From: Ostreiculturibacter nitratireducens
GTDB taxonomy: Bacteria > Pseudomonadota > Alphaproteobacteria > Rhodobacterales > Rhodobacteraceae
Assembly: GCF_032670585.1 (NCBI RefSeq)
Contig: NZ_JAVQHL010000003.1
Span: forward strand, 372,001 to 436,000
DNA length: 64,000 nucleotides
Direction: 5' to 3'
Shown here: in pieces, positions 42,737-52,045 of the stretch
How positions within the stretch are numbered: the first letter of the stretch is position 1
Layout of the letters: the number at the start of each line of letters is the position of its first letter
The notes under the pieces: model-generated
The model's input: the letters and a program-made list of their open reading frames with translations, nothing else
The model's database searches: none
Told to the model about the DNA's origin: nothing
Translations under genes and position numbers: made by a program

Positions 42737-44170
42737 TCAGGCACCCACCGCCGGCGTCGCATCGGGGGCGGGAGCATGATCCGCCGCGCCCACGGTCTTG
42801 GGCAGATGGAGCATGAACTCCGTCCCTGCCGCGTCGGAGCGGACGAGCATGAGCGTTCCGCCGTGGCCCCGCACCAGTTCGGCAGCGATGGCGAGGCCGA
42901 GACCCGTGCCGCCCTTCCTGCCCCCGGACTGGAACGCCTGGAAAAGGTGTTCGCGCGTCTTCTCCGGCAGACCGGGGCCGGTATCGCCGACGCGGATCCA
43001 CCATTCCGATTCGTCCTCGCCCGCGCCGATCTCGATCGTGCCGGGTTCACCCGTCGCCTCGATCGCCTGGCGGGCGTTTCGGACAAGGTTCGTCAGCACC
43101 CGGTAAAGCTGTTCCTGATCGGCCCGAATCGCGAAGTTCGGGGGCACGTCGATGACGAAGTCGATATGCGCGGCATTGGCCGAGAGGCGTTCGCTGTCCA
43201 CGACGTCGGAGACGAGGCCCGAAAGCATGAAGCGCCCAAGCCGCGGCGGCGGCTCCTCGGCCTTGCCGAAGGCCAGTGTCGCCTCGCAGAGGTTCACCGC
43301 GCGGCTGATCGAACCGACGAGCTTCGGCGCGGCACGCTGGACGGCCGGGTCCTTGCTTGCCTCCATCCGGTCCGCGAAAAGCTGAGCCGTGGTCAGGATG
43401 TTCCTGAGGTCATGGCTGATCTTCGCGAGCGCGCCGCCGAGTTGGGCGAGACGCTCCTTCTGCTTCAGCGCGCCTGTGAGCTGCTTCTGCATCATCTGAA
43501 GCGCGTCCTCCGCCTCGCGCAGTTCCGCGACGCGGGCCTTGGGCTCGATGATGCGTCGGGCGTCCTCCGGCGCGTCGGCATAGGCCGACATGTGGCGCAC
43601 CACCCGCTTGATCGGCGTGACGAGAAGGCGCTGGACGGCGAGGAACAGCAGGAACGCGGTCACGACCGATATCACCGCCGAAAGCAGCAGGATGCGGATG
43701 CCGTAGGCGATCATCTCGTCGCGCAGCGGTGCCGTCTCCATCGTGACTTCGATGAGAAGGCCGGCCCTCTTCACCGGGTCGCCGATCACCCGGATCACCT
43801 GGTTCTCAGGGTCGATCAGGCAGGCGAGTGCATCGCGGATGAGCTCCCATTCCCCCGCATCGCGCAGGTCATACGTGGCCTGGATCGGCGCGGGGATCGG
43901 CGAGGACAGGACGAGCTGGCGCACCTGGTCGCGGCGAAGGACGACGTTGAAGACACCGGCATTGGAGAGAAGTTCGGCCTCCAGTTCGGGCGCGATCATC
44001 TCGTCGGTTGCCAGAAGCGCGAGCGAGGCAAGCTGCGCACGCTCGAGGCGCGAGAGCAGGTAGTCCTCGCGGAAACGCGCCACGGAGGGCACGAAGATCA
44101 ACACCTCGGCCAGCATGACGAACGCCGTCGTCAAGAGGAGGAACCGGCCGGAGAGGGTATTGAAGAACAT
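42737..44170 (-). CDS. Sensor histidine kinase (orphan)
   Basis: The 477-residue product has an N-terminal membrane helix (about 5-28), a periplasmic sensor of about 130 residues, a second helix (about 160-182), a HAMP-like linker, a HisKA domain with KISHDLRNILTT carrying the phospho-His, and a HATPase domain with N box NLVRNARQAI, G1 VGDTGPGL and G2 GGTGLGLAI. ATG 44170 follows AGGGG; the upstream extension lacks support. No response regulator is next to it, so its partner is encoded elsewhere. Confidence 0.93.
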   Translation of the reverse strand: MFFNTLSGRFLLLTTAFVMLAEVLIFVPSVARFREDYLLSRLERAQLASLALLATDEMIAPELEAELLSNAGVFNVVLRRDQVRQLVLSSPIPAPIQATYDLRDAGEWELIRDALACLIDPENQVIRVIGDPVKRAGLLIEVTMETAPLRDEMIAYGIRILLLSAVISVVTAFLLFLAVQRLLVTPIKRVVRHMSAYADAPEDARRIIEPKARVAELREAEDALQMMQKQLTGALKQKERLAQLGGALAKISHDLRNILTTAQLFADRMEASKDPAVQRAAPKLVGSISRAVNLCEATLAFGKAEEPPPRLGRFMLSGLVSDVVDSERLSANAAHIDFVIDVPPNFAIRADQEQLYRVLTNLVRNARQAIEATGEPGTIEIGAGEDESEWWIRVGDTGPGLPEKTREHLFQAFQSGGRKGGTGLGLAIAAELVRGHGGTLMLVRSDAAGTEFMLHLPKTVGAADHAPAPDATPAVGA

Positions 44171-44190
44171 ATGGCCCCTTCGCGGGTGGC

Positions 44191-45606
44191 TCAGGGAATA
44201 AACCTTTGCACGAAACCCACCACCCGTTTCACCCAAGGATTATCAAAGAGTTTGGGCGTAAAATAGGTACTCGCGGCGCGTTTGGAAGCCTCCGACAGGG
44301 TCGGATAGGGAAGAACAGTGTTGGCGAAGGCAGATAGTTTCAGCCCGTTCGCCATCGCCAGGGCCCACGGGGCGATCAGTTCCCCCGCTTCGGGGCCGAC
44401 GATGGACACCCCTACCGGACGGCCGCCGACCGCCATGACCTTCACCATGCCCTCGGTGCGGGCCGTGGCCTGCGCCCGGTCGTTGGCGGAGAGCGGCGCG
44501 CGGAGAACGGTCAGCTTGTCGCCATGGCGCTTGCGCGCCTCGGCCTCCGTCAGGCCGACATGGGCCAGTTCGGGATCGGTATAGGTCGCGCGGGGGATAT
44601 GGTCGTGGCGAGCCCTGGCCGGCAGCCCGAGCACGGCGGAGCGCACGACGACGCCCGCGTGATAGCCCGCGAGATGCGTGAACTGGCCCCGCCCCGCCAC
44701 GTCGCCTATCGCGTAGATGCGGCGGTTCGTGGTGCGGAGCCGCGCGTCTGTTCTGATACCCGACTTGTTCGTCTCCACGCCGGCCGCGTCGAGGTTGAGG
44801 CTTTCGGTGTTCGGCACGCGCCCCGCCGCGACCAGGAGATGGGTGCCTTCGAACGTCCGCCCACCCTCGACCTCCACCCGGATCGCGCCGCCCTGACCCG
44901 TGACGCTGGCGACCTTCGCGCCCGCGACGATCTCGACCCCCTCGGCCCGGAGCCGGTCCAGAAGGATCGCGGCAAGCTCCGGGTCCTCGCGGTTGAGCAC
45001 GGTCGCGGCCTCGATGACCGTGACCTCGCAGCCAAGGCGGCGGTGCGCCTGGGCAAGCTCCATCCCGATCGGGCCGCCGCCGATGACGAGAAGCCGCGCC
45101 GGACGCTCGCGAAGCGACCAGAGGGTTTCATTGGTCAGATACGGCACGGTCTCGAGCCCCGGGATCGGCGGCACGAAGGGGCGCGAGCCAGTGGCGATCA
45201 CGAAACGGCGGGCGGTGATGACGGCGTCGCCAGCGGCGAGATCCGAAGGCGAGGTGAACCGCCCCCAAGCGCGGATCACGCGGACCCCGAGGCTCTCGAA
45301 GCGCTCCTGGCTGTCATGCGGCGCGATGGCGGCAATGGTCGCCTCGACATGTTCCATCGCGGCGGCATAATCGGCTTGCGGCTCGACGCGCGTCACGCCG
45401 AAGCGGGCGCCGGAGCGCTGCGCCTCGGCGGCGGAGGCGAGCAGCGCTTTCGAAGGCACGCAGCCCGTGTTCAGGCAATCGCCCCCCATCTCCGCACCCT
45501 CGACGAGGACGGCGCGCGCGCCCATCTGCGCCGCTCCTGCGGCTACGGACAGGCCACCCGAACCCGCCCCGATCACGCAGATGTCGGCCTTGATGCGTTC
45601 GGTCAC
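44191..45606 (-). CDS. FAD-dependent pyridine nucleotide-disulfide oxidoreductase (mercuric reductase-like)
   Basis: The 471-residue flavoprotein has the FAD site CVIGAGSGGLSVAAGAAQMG, the redox disulfide GGDCLNTGCVPSK, the NAD(P) site LLVIGGGPIGMELAQ, the second FAD site RIYAIGDVAG and a dimerisation domain. It lacks the N-terminal heavy-metal domain and the C-terminal Cys-Cys pair of true MerA, so mercury reduction is unlikely. It starts at GTG 45606, overlapping the stop of the VTT-domain gene (GTGA). The pair is commonly linked in proteobacteria; the substrate is unknown. Confidence 0.9.
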   Translation of the reverse strand: MTERIKADICVIGAGSGGLSVAAGAAQMGARAVLVEGAEMGGDCLNTGCVPSKALLASAAEAQRSGARFGVTRVEPQADYAAAMEHVEATIAAIAPHDSQERFESLGVRVIRAWGRFTSPSDLAAGDAVITARRFVIATGSRPFVPPIPGLETVPYLTNETLWSLRERPARLLVIGGGPIGMELAQAHRRLGCEVTVIEAATVLNREDPELAAILLDRLRAEGVEIVAGAKVASVTGQGGAIRVEVEGGRTFEGTHLLVAAGRVPNTESLNLDAAGVETNKSGIRTDARLRTTNRRIYAIGDVAGRGQFTHLAGYHAGVVVRSAVLGLPARARHDHIPRATYTDPELAHVGLTEAEARKRHGDKLTVLRAPLSANDRAQATARTEGMVKVMAVGGRPVGVSIVGPEAGELIAPWALAMANGLKLSAFANTVLPYPTLSEASKRAASTYFTPKLFDNPWVKRVVGFVQRFIP

Positions 45607-46340
45607 AGCGCCCTCCCTCGCAGCGCCTTCAGCACGATTGGAAGCGCCGCAAGGGCCGCGAGTCCAAGAATCGGCAAGAGGATGTGCGGCGCAAACACGA
45701 TGTCGAGGTCCGGCGTTTCCCCGGCAGCGAACACCTCCGACAGGCCCGCGCCGAGCGAGGTGAAGACCAGCGCGCCGGGGATGATGCCCAGCGCGGTCGA
45801 GACGATGAAACGGAAGAGCGGCACGCCGAAGAGCGCCGGAAGCAGGTTCGCCACGAAGAAGGGCACGATCGGCACGAGGCGGATCAGGAACAGAGCCTCC
45901 CACTGGTTGGCGTCGATCGCCAGCTTCACCTGCTTCACCCGGCCCTCGGAGTCGTCCATCCGCTGCGCCAGGCGCTGCCCCGCGCCCCATCGCGCTGCAA
46001 GGAAGATCAGCGTGGCGCCAATCGTGGCCGCCAGGATGTTGAGCGGCGTGCCGGCCGCCGTTCCGAAGAGGAAACCGCCCGTCATCGAGGTGATTCCCGC
46101 CCCCGGCAGAGACAGGGCAACCACGGCGACGTAGGTGAGGACGAAGGCCAGCGCCGTGGCGAGGTAATTCGCGTCGCGGAAGTCGAGGAGCGCGTCTCGG
46201 TGCGCGCTGAGCGTATCGAAGCTCAGGACATCGCGCAGAAAGACCGCGCCCAGCGCCGCGGCCGTCACGATCACGGCAAGCGGAAGGTGGCGCAGGAGAC
46301 CCGCGCGCTTTTCGCCGTTCTTGCCGTCCGCCCCGTCCAT
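45603..46340 (-). CDS. TVP38/TMEM64-family (VTT domain) membrane protein
   Basis: The 245-residue product has about six membrane helices with the VTT core LSLPGAGITSMTGGFLFGTA and RLVPIVPFFVANLLPALFGV. VTT proteins belong to the DedA superfamily, several of which scramble or flip lipids. It is translationally coupled to the disulfide oxidoreductase, so the two likely act together in envelope redox or lipid homeostasis; this is inference. Confidence 0.92.
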   Translation of the reverse strand: MDGADGKNGEKRAGLLRHLPLAVIVTAAALGAVFLRDVLSFDTLSAHRDALLDFRDANYLATALAFVLTYVAVVALSLPGAGITSMTGGFLFGTAAGTPLNILAATIGATLIFLAARWGAGQRLAQRMDDSEGRVKQVKLAIDANQWEALFLIRLVPIVPFFVANLLPALFGVPLFRFIVSTALGIIPGALVFTSLGAGLSEVFAAGETPDLDIVFAPHILLPILGLAALAALPIVLKALRGRAL

Positions 46341-46526
46341 GGGATCCCGCTCTTCCTTGAAAACACGTCACGAAGATGCGCTGCCCGCCGTCCCAAAGCC
46401 AGCCGCATCACGCCGCCTTGATGCCGGGTGAGCCCTTTGCGACACGCAGGCGGGGCGGCTGTAACAATTCCCGCGCCTCGCCTTTACGAAGGGCGGAAAT
46501 GTTGCAGAAAAAACTCTGCGCGCGAA

Positions 46527-46555
46527 TTGACTTGGGTCGGAAGCGCGTCTAAAGA
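46527..46555 (+). promoter_or_regulatory. Sigma70-type promoter of rpmH
   Basis: TTGACT (46527-46532) and TAAAGA (46550-46555) are separated by exactly 17 bases, with the start point expected near 46562, about 60 bases before rpmH. The rest of the 282-base gap upstream shows no DnaA boxes. Confidence 0.68.
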
Positions 46556-46622
46556 CCGGGCTTCGAATGATCGCGGTGCTCGAATCCTTCCGGTTCGCGC
46601 CGCGCCTGACGGAGATGGAACG

Positions 46623-46757
46623 ATGAAGCGCACCTATCAGCCCTCGAACCTGGTTCGCGCCCGCCGCCACGGGTTCCGTGCGCGCATGGCGACGAAGGGC
46701 GGCCGCAAGGTCCTTAACGCCCGCCGCGCCAAAGGCCGCAAGGTTCTTTCGGCCTGA
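46623..46757 (+). CDS. rpmH: Ribosomal protein L34
   Basis: The 44-residue protein MKRTYQPSNLVRARRHGFRA... is an unmistakable L34, very basic. GGAGATGG lies just before the ATG. It heads the rpmH-rnpA-yidD unit. No dnaA gene or origin lies upstream, as usual in this order. Confidence 0.98.
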   Translation: MKRTYQPSNLVRARRHGFRARMATKGGRKVLNARRAKGRKVLSA

Positions 46758-46780
46758 GGGCCGCAAGCACGGCTCACGGC

Positions 46781-47209
46781 ATGACACCGCCGGAGGCGCC
46801 CGCGGAAGGTCTTCAAGACCAGAAGGCGGGAATGGCCCCGGCGGTTTCCGTTTGTCTGGAGGTTCTGCGGCGGCGCGGAGATTTCGTGCGCGCATCGCAG
46901 GCCCGACGGCAGGGCACACCGGGATTTCTGCTTCAGGCACGGGAGCGGCGCCCCCACGAGGCGGCGCCAGATACAATCCGCGTGGGCTTCACGGCATCGA
47001 GGAAGATCGGCAACGCCGTGATCCGCAACCGCGCCAAAAGGCGCCTGCGCGAGATCGCGCGTGCGGTCCTGCCCCTTCACGGACGGCCCGGCTGGGACTA
47101 TGTCCTTGTGGCGCGCCCAGAGGCCACGGTCACTCGCGATTTCGCCGCGATGAACGCGGATCTCATTCGGGCGCTCGGCCAGATCCACGGGAGCCGGGAC
47201 AAGCAATGA
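46781..47209 (+). CDS. rnpA: Ribonuclease P protein component
   Basis: The 142-residue basic protein helps the RNase P RNA bind pre-tRNA. It has LRRRGDFVRASQARRQGTPG and the RNR signature FTASRKIGNAVIRNRAKRRLRE. The ATG at 46781 has no clear ribosome site; ATG 46832 with AAGG upstream is a plausible shorter start. It overlaps yidD by four bases. Confidence 0.95.
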   Translation: MTPPEAPAEGLQDQKAGMAPAVSVCLEVLRRRGDFVRASQARRQGTPGFLLQARERRPHEAAPDTIRVGFTASRKIGNAVIRNRAKRRLREIARAVLPLHGRPGWDYVLVARPEATVTRDFAAMNADLIRALGQIHGSRDKQ

Positions 47210-47439
47210 CGCCCCTCGCCCATATCGTCGCCCTGCCCGTTCGGGCCTACCGGCTGATCCTTTCGCCTTGGGTCGGGCACGGCTGCCGGTATCAGCCGAC
47301 CTGCTCGGCCTACGCGCTGGAAGCGCTGGAAAAGCACGGCGCGATCAAGGGCAGCTGGCTGGCGGCGCGCCGTATCGGCCGCTGCCACCCTCTGGGTGGA
47401 TCGGGCTATGACCCGGTGCCGCCGAAGAAGGGCGACTGA
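47206..47439 (+). CDS. yidD: Membrane protein insertion efficiency factor YidD
   Basis: The 77-residue product has PVRAYRLILSPWVGHGCRY and PTCSAYALEALEKHGAIKG, then GRCHPLGGSGYDPVP, the full YidD signature with three conserved Cys. It sits at the inner membrane by an amphipathic helix and aids YidC. It overlaps rnpA (ATGA). Confidence 0.97.
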   Translation: MTPLAHIVALPVRAYRLILSPWVGHGCRYQPTCSAYALEALEKHGAIKGSWLAARRIGRCHPLGGSGYDPVPPKKGD

Positions 47440-47475
47440 CTTCCCCGCGCTCGCGCGATCTGGCATAGGACGCCC

Positions 47476-48354
47476 ATGCTCGACGATCTCGACGATATCC
47501 ACCCGCTGTTCCACGGCGCGCCGACCTCCACGGAGTTCAAGAAGCTCCGCAAGCGTATCGTGCGCGAGACGCGGGAAGCGATCGAGCAATACGGGATGAT
47601 CGAGCGCGGCGCGCGCTGGCTCGTCTGCCTTTCGGGCGGCAAGGACAGCTACACGCTTCTAGCCGTTCTGCACGAGTTGAAGTGGCGCGGACTCCTGCCG
47701 GTCGAGCTTCTGGCCTGCAACCTCGACCAGGGGCAGCCCGGCTTCCCGGCGACCGTTCTGCCGGAATTCCTCGAACGGATGGGCGTGGCGCATCGCATCG
47801 AATACGCCGACACCTATTCCATCGTGACCGAGAAGGTGCCCGCGGGGCGGACCTATTGCGCGCTCTGCTCGCGGCTCCGGCGCGGCAACCTCTACCGCAT
47901 CGCGCGGGAGGAGGGCTGTTCGGCCGTGGTGCTCGGCCACCACCGCGACGACATCCTCGAGACGTTCTTCATGAATCTCTTCCACGGCGGTCGGCTCGCG
48001 ACGATGCCGCCGAAGCTCGTGAACGAGGACGGCGACCTCTTCGTCTACCGCCCGCTCGCCTTCGTGGCCGAGGCAGATTGCGAACGCTTCGCGCGCGCGA
48101 TGAACTACCCGATCATCCCCTGCGATCTCTGCGGCAGCCAGGACGGGTTGCAGCGCCAGCAGGTCAAGCAGATCCTCGACGGATGGGAGGCGCGTAGCCC
48201 CGGTCGGCGGCAGGTCATGTTCCGCGCGCTCATGAACGCGCGGCCCTCGCATCTTCTGGACCCGGCCCTGTTCGATTTCGCAGGGCTCGAACGGAGCGCG
48301 GCAGTTAAGTCGGATTTTAGCGATAATCCCCCGATCCTTCGGGAAACCGATTAA
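47476..48354 (+). CDS. ttcA: tRNA 2-thiocytidine(32) synthetase TtcA
   Basis: The 292-residue product has the PP-loop SGGKDS (53-58), Cys128/Cys131 in YCALCSR and the CDLCG pair (216, 219). These give the ATP site and the [4Fe-4S] cluster ligands used for thiolating C32 of some tRNAs. AGGA lies eight bases before the ATG. It stands between yidD and yidC, 36 bases after yidD. Confidence 0.95.
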   Translation: MLDDLDDIHPLFHGAPTSTEFKKLRKRIVRETREAIEQYGMIERGARWLVCLSGGKDSYTLLAVLHELKWRGLLPVELLACNLDQGQPGFPATVLPEFLERMGVAHRIEYADTYSIVTEKVPAGRTYCALCSRLRRGNLYRIAREEGCSAVVLGHHRDDILETFFMNLFHGGRLATMPPKLVNEDGDLFVYRPLAFVAEADCERFARAMNYPIIPCDLCGSQDGLQRQQVKQILDGWEARSPGRRQVMFRALMNARPSHLLDPALFDFAGLERSAAVKSDFSDNPPILRETD

Positions 48355-48430
48355 CCCATAGATGACCACTTCGCCCTAGCCTTCCGGGAAACCGGCGGCT
48401 CTCGGCCGCCTCCATGCGGAAGGTTCGCCG

Positions 48431-49969
48431 ATGTCGGATGGGAATGCGCGGAGAGAGATCGCGGGTGGCCGGTTCGCCCTGTTCCGGCCGGAGTTCCTTG
48501 TCTTCCTGCCCGCCCTCGCGCTTGCCCTTCTCTGGTACGGTCCGGGCGGCCTGGCCCTCGCCTCGGCCTGCGCGCTGCCGACGGTTTATCTTTCGACGCG
48601 CCAACCCACTCAGAAAACGCCCGCGATCGAACTCCCCCGTGACGGGGTGACGGACCTTCCGCTTCGCGCCGCCGCGATCGCCGCGCTGGATGCGGCATTC
48701 GCCGCGGCACCGAACACGGGCAGGACCACCGCCTGCCTCGTCGCGGGGATCGACGAGGCGGACGACCTGGTCCGGAAATTCGGGGAAGGGGCTTTGACCC
48801 AGGCACTGCAACGGACGGCGGAACGGCTTTCGGCCGCCCTGCGCGGGGCAGACCTCGTCGTTCGGCTCGACGGCGCGCGCTTCGGGGTGGCGCTTGCACC
48901 GGTCCGGCGGGCGGACCTGGAATCGGTGATCCAGCTTGCCGCGCGGCTCCAGTCGGCGGCCGAGGCGCCCTTGTCGATCGATGCGGCAACGGTCTATCTG
49001 CGGATATCGGTCGGGTTTTGCCTGGCGAACAGGTCACCAGGTCCCAGCGGCGTGGCAATCCTTTCGGCAGCGGAGAGCGCGATGGACGAGGCGCAACGCT
49101 GCGGGCCGGGGGCGATTCGCGCCTTCTCTGCCGAGGTGCAGGCGGCAATCGCGGCGCGGGCACTGCTTCAGGACGAGGTCGAGGACGCGCTCGAAGACGG
49201 GATGATCCTTCCCTATTTCCAGCCCCAGCTGTCCAACGACACCGGAGCGGTTTCGGGCTTCGAAGCGCTGGCGCGATGGATGCACCCGAAACGCGGGCTG
49301 CTGCCCCCGTCCGAATTCCTCCACGCGATCGAGACAGCCGGGCTGTCCTCCCGCCTTTCGGAAGTCGTGCTGTTCCACTCCTTCTCGGCGCTCAAGGCCT
49401 GGGACAGGGCGGGGCTGAAGGTGCCTGCGGTCGCTGTCAACTTCAGCCGGGAAGAGCTGCGGAACCCAAAACTTCCCGAGAAACTGAAGTGGGAGCTTGA
49501 CCGTTTCGATCTCGAGCCGGAGCGGCTGGTCGTCGAGGTTCTCGAATCCGTGGTGGCGGAGTCCGCCAACGACGTGATCGTGCGCAACATCGCCGCGCTC
49601 GCCCAGCTGGGCTGCGGCATCGATCTTGACGATTTCGGCACCGGGCATGCCTCCATCGCCAGCATCCGCCGCTTCGACGTGGACCGGATCAAGATCGACC
49701 GCTCCTTCGTGACGCGGGTCGACACGGACAAGGGGCAGCAGGAGATGGTTGCCGCGATCCTCTCGATGGCGGAAAGGCTGGGCCTCGCGACACTGGCCGA
49801 GGGGGTGGAGACGATCGGCGAACACGCGATGCTGGCGCAGCTTGGATGCAGCCACGTCCAGGGCTTCGGGATCGCCCGGCCGATGCCCTTCGAGGGCACG
49901 ATCGGGTGGCTCGAACGACACCGCACGAAACTCCAGGCGACGCCAAGCGTCGGCCGGCGCACGGGTTGA
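48431..49969 (+). CDS. EAL-domain c-di-GMP phosphodiesterase with degenerate GGDEF domain
   Basis: The 512-residue product has two short N-terminal hydrophobic helices (about 20-55), a GGDEF domain (about 75-235) whose active site is lost (LDGARFG in place of GGDEF), and an EAL domain (about 248-495). The EAL domain keeps FEALARW, VNFSREEL, EVLESV, DLDDFGTGHAS, IKIDRSF and AEGVET, so it should hydrolyse c-di-GMP. GGAAGG precedes ATG 48431. It lies between ttcA and yidC. Confidence 0.94.
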   Translation: MSDGNARREIAGGRFALFRPEFLVFLPALALALLWYGPGGLALASACALPTVYLSTRQPTQKTPAIELPRDGVTDLPLRAAAIAALDAAFAAAPNTGRTTACLVAGIDEADDLVRKFGEGALTQALQRTAERLSAALRGADLVVRLDGARFGVALAPVRRADLESVIQLAARLQSAAEAPLSIDAATVYLRISVGFCLANRSPGPSGVAILSAAESAMDEAQRCGPGAIRAFSAEVQAAIAARALLQDEVEDALEDGMILPYFQPQLSNDTGAVSGFEALARWMHPKRGLLPPSEFLHAIETAGLSSRLSEVVLFHSFSALKAWDRAGLKVPAVAVNFSREELRNPKLPEKLKWELDRFDLEPERLVVEVLESVVAESANDVIVRNIAALAQLGCGIDLDDFGTGHASIASIRRFDVDRIKIDRSFVTRVDTDKGQQEMVAAILSMAERLGLATLAEGVETIGEHAMLAQLGCSHVQGFGIARPMPFEGTIGWLERHRTKLQATPSVGRRTG

Positions 49970-50111
49970 GCGTGGGTGACACCCCGAGGCCGCTCCCGTC
50001 GAGCCGACGTGGGTGCGAAAACCGCGCCGATGGCCGCGCCGGGAAGGCGGCGAAGGCTTGTCTGCAAGCTCCTCGCGCCCGGCCGGCTCTGGGCGCGGAC
50101 CTGAAAACCGC

Positions 50112-50140
50112 TTGACCTTTGCCCCTCCGTTCTGTTGAAC
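50112..50140 (+). promoter_or_regulatory. Possible promoter of yidC
   Basis: TTGACC (50112-50117) is followed after 17 bases by TTGAAC (50135-50140). The -35 is good but the -10 is poor. It lies 37-65 bases before yidC in the 207-base gap after the EAL gene. Confidence 0.35.
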
Positions 50141-50176
50141 CTGCCGGGAAATTTGCTGGCCAGTGGACCTCCCCTC

Positions 50177-52045
50177 ATGGACGATCAGAACAAGAACCTC
50201 ATCCTTGCGACGGTTCTCTCCTTCCTCGTGATCCTGGTCTGGTACACGCTCTTCGCTCCGGATACGCCTCCGGTCGACACGACGGCGCCGGCCTCCCAGT
50301 CGCAGACGGCAGAAGCCCCGGCCGCGCCGCCGGTCCCGACCGCGCCGACGGAAGTCACGGCCGGCCCGACCACGGACACGACGGCAACCGAGCTCGCGGC
50401 CACGCCGCGCGTGAAGATCGACACCCCGCGCCTCGAAGGCTCGATTTCGCTCCTCGGCGGACGTATCGACGACCTGCTTCTCAAGGACTACCGCGAGACG
50501 CTCGAGCCTGATTCCGCCAATATCCGCCTGCTCGCACCGGTCGGAGGCACCGAAATCGGCGCGGCGAAACCCTATTACGCGGTCTATGGCTGGCTTCCCG
50601 CCGGCGGGCTCGACCGCAAGCTCCTGCCCGACCCGAACACGGTCTGGACGCTGACAGAGGGCGACACGCTCGCGCCCGGCAAGCCCGTCACGCTGACCTG
50701 GGACAACGGCGCGGGCCTCGTGTTCAGCCGCAAGGTGGCGGTCGACGCCGACTATCTCTTCACGATCACGCAATCGGTGGAGAACCGCGGAGCGGCGCCT
50801 GTCCGGCTCGCCCCCTACGGCATCGTCGCCCGCCACGGCCAACCCGAGTCGAAGAACTTCTTCGTGCTGCACGAGGGTCTCGTGCGGATGTCGGACGGCA
50901 AGCTCGAAGAGACCAAGTACAAGGACATCCCGGACCTCGATGTCGCCGAACGCGAAGGCGTTCCCGCGAATGTGATCGACGTCGCCGAGAACGGCTGGAT
51001 CGGCTTCACGGACAAGTACTGGATGGCGACGCTCGCGCCGAACCCCGGTCAGGCCTTCACCTCGGTCGTGAAATACGTCCCCGGCGCCGACATCTACCAG
51101 ACCGAGGCGCGGCTTCCGGTGATGGATGTCGCCCCCGGCGCAACGGCTAGCGTCGACACGATGCTTTTCGCTGGCGCCAAGGAATGGGAGACTATCCGCG
51201 ATTACGAGACCTCGATCGGGATCGCGGGCTTCATCGATTCGATCGACTGGGGCTGGTTCTTCTTCCTCACGAAGCCGATCTTCTGGGTCCTGCACTGGCT
51301 GCATGGCTTCATCGGCAACATGGGCTGGTCGATCATCGCGCTGACCTTCATCATCAAGGCGATCGTCTTCCCGCTGGCGCGGAAGTCCTACGTCTCGATG
51401 GCGAAGATGAAGGAGCTTCAGCCCGAAATCGAAAAGCTGAAGGAGCGCGTCGGCGACGACCGCCAGAAGATGCAGCAGGAGATGATGGCGCTCTACAAGA
51501 AGGAAAAGGTGAACCCCGCCGCGGGCTGCCTGCCGATCCTTCTGCAGATCCCGATCTTCTTCTCGCTCTACAAGGTGATCTTCGTCACGATCGAACTGTA
51601 TCACCAGCCCTGGATCGGCTGGATCCACGACCTCTCGGCGCCGGATCCGACCTCGATCCTGAACCTCTTCGGCCTCCTGCCGTTTGCGACGCCGGAGCCG
51701 GGCTCGATCTTCTTCATCTTCTCGCTGGGCATCCTGCCGATACTCCTCGGCATCTCGATGTGGTTCCAGCAGAAGCTGAACCCTGCACCGACCGACCCGA
51801 CCCAGGCGGCGGTCTTCGCCTGGATGCCCTGGATCTTCATGTTCATGCTTGGCGGCTTCGCCTCGGGTCTCGTGCTCTACTGGATCGCGAACAACACGAT
51901 CACCTTTGCGCAGCAATACCTGATCATGACGAGCCACGGCCACCGGCCCGACCTCTTCGGGAACATCCGCAAGAGCTTCTCCCGCAAGGGGGCCAAGACC
52001 GAGGCGCCCAAGAAACCGGAAAAGCCCAAGGGCAAGGCGAAGTGA
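50177..52045 (+). CDS. yidC: Membrane protein insertase YidC
   Basis: The 622-residue inner-membrane protein has an N-terminal helix (ILATVLSFLVILVWYTLF), a large periplasmic domain (about 60-350), and the conserved five-helix core with WSIIALTFIIKAIVFPLARKS, the cytosolic hairpin with the positive groove, and NPAAGCLPILLQIPIFFSLY. It inserts and folds membrane proteins. I chose ATG 50177 (MDDQNKN), the family start; an ATG 42 bases upstream adds unrelated residues. It overlaps the MOSC gene (GTGA). Confidence 0.97.
   Translation: MDDQNKNLILATVLSFLVILVWYTLFAPDTPPVDTTAPASQSQTAEAPAAPPVPTAPTEVTAGPTTDTTATELAATPRVKIDTPRLEGSISLLGGRIDDLLLKDYRETLEPDSANIRLLAPVGGTEIGAAKPYYAVYGWLPAGGLDRKLLPDPNTVWTLTEGDTLAPGKPVTLTWDNGAGLVFSRKVAVDADYLFTITQSVENRGAAPVRLAPYGIVARHGQPESKNFFVLHEGLVRMSDGKLEETKYKDIPDLDVAEREGVPANVIDVAENGWIGFTDKYWMATLAPNPGQAFTSVVKYVPGADIYQTEARLPVMDVAPGATASVDTMLFAGAKEWETIRDYETSIGIAGFIDSIDWGWFFFLTKPIFWVLHWLHGFIGNMGWSIIALTFIIKAIVFPLARKSYVSMAKMKELQPEIEKLKERVGDDRQKMQQEMMALYKKEKVNPAAGCLPILLQIPIFFSLYKVIFVTIELYHQPWIGWIHDLSAPDPTSILNLFGLLPFATPEPGSIFFIFSLGILPILLGISMWFQQKLNPAPTDPTQAAVFAWMPWIFMFMLGGFASGLVLYWIANNTITFAQQYLIMTSHGHRPDLFGNIRKSFSRKGAKTEAPKKPEKPKGKAK

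Noticed and set aside
44191..45606. Mercury resistance (merA)
   Set aside because: The heavy-metal N-terminal domain, the C-terminal Cys-Cys pair and any mer genes are absent, so it is called only as a MerA-like disulfide oxidoreductase.
46341..46622. Replication origin before rpmH
   Set aside because: The dnaA-rpmH neighbourhood is an origin in some bacteria, but I see no DnaA boxes, no AT-rich unwinding stretch and no dnaA here.
48336..48394. Imperfect direct repeat CCTTCGGGAAACCG / CCTTCCGGGAAACCG about 44 bases apart
   Set aside because: Only two copies, one inside the ttcA coding end, with an insertion between them. Too short and too few to call a repeat element or attachment site.
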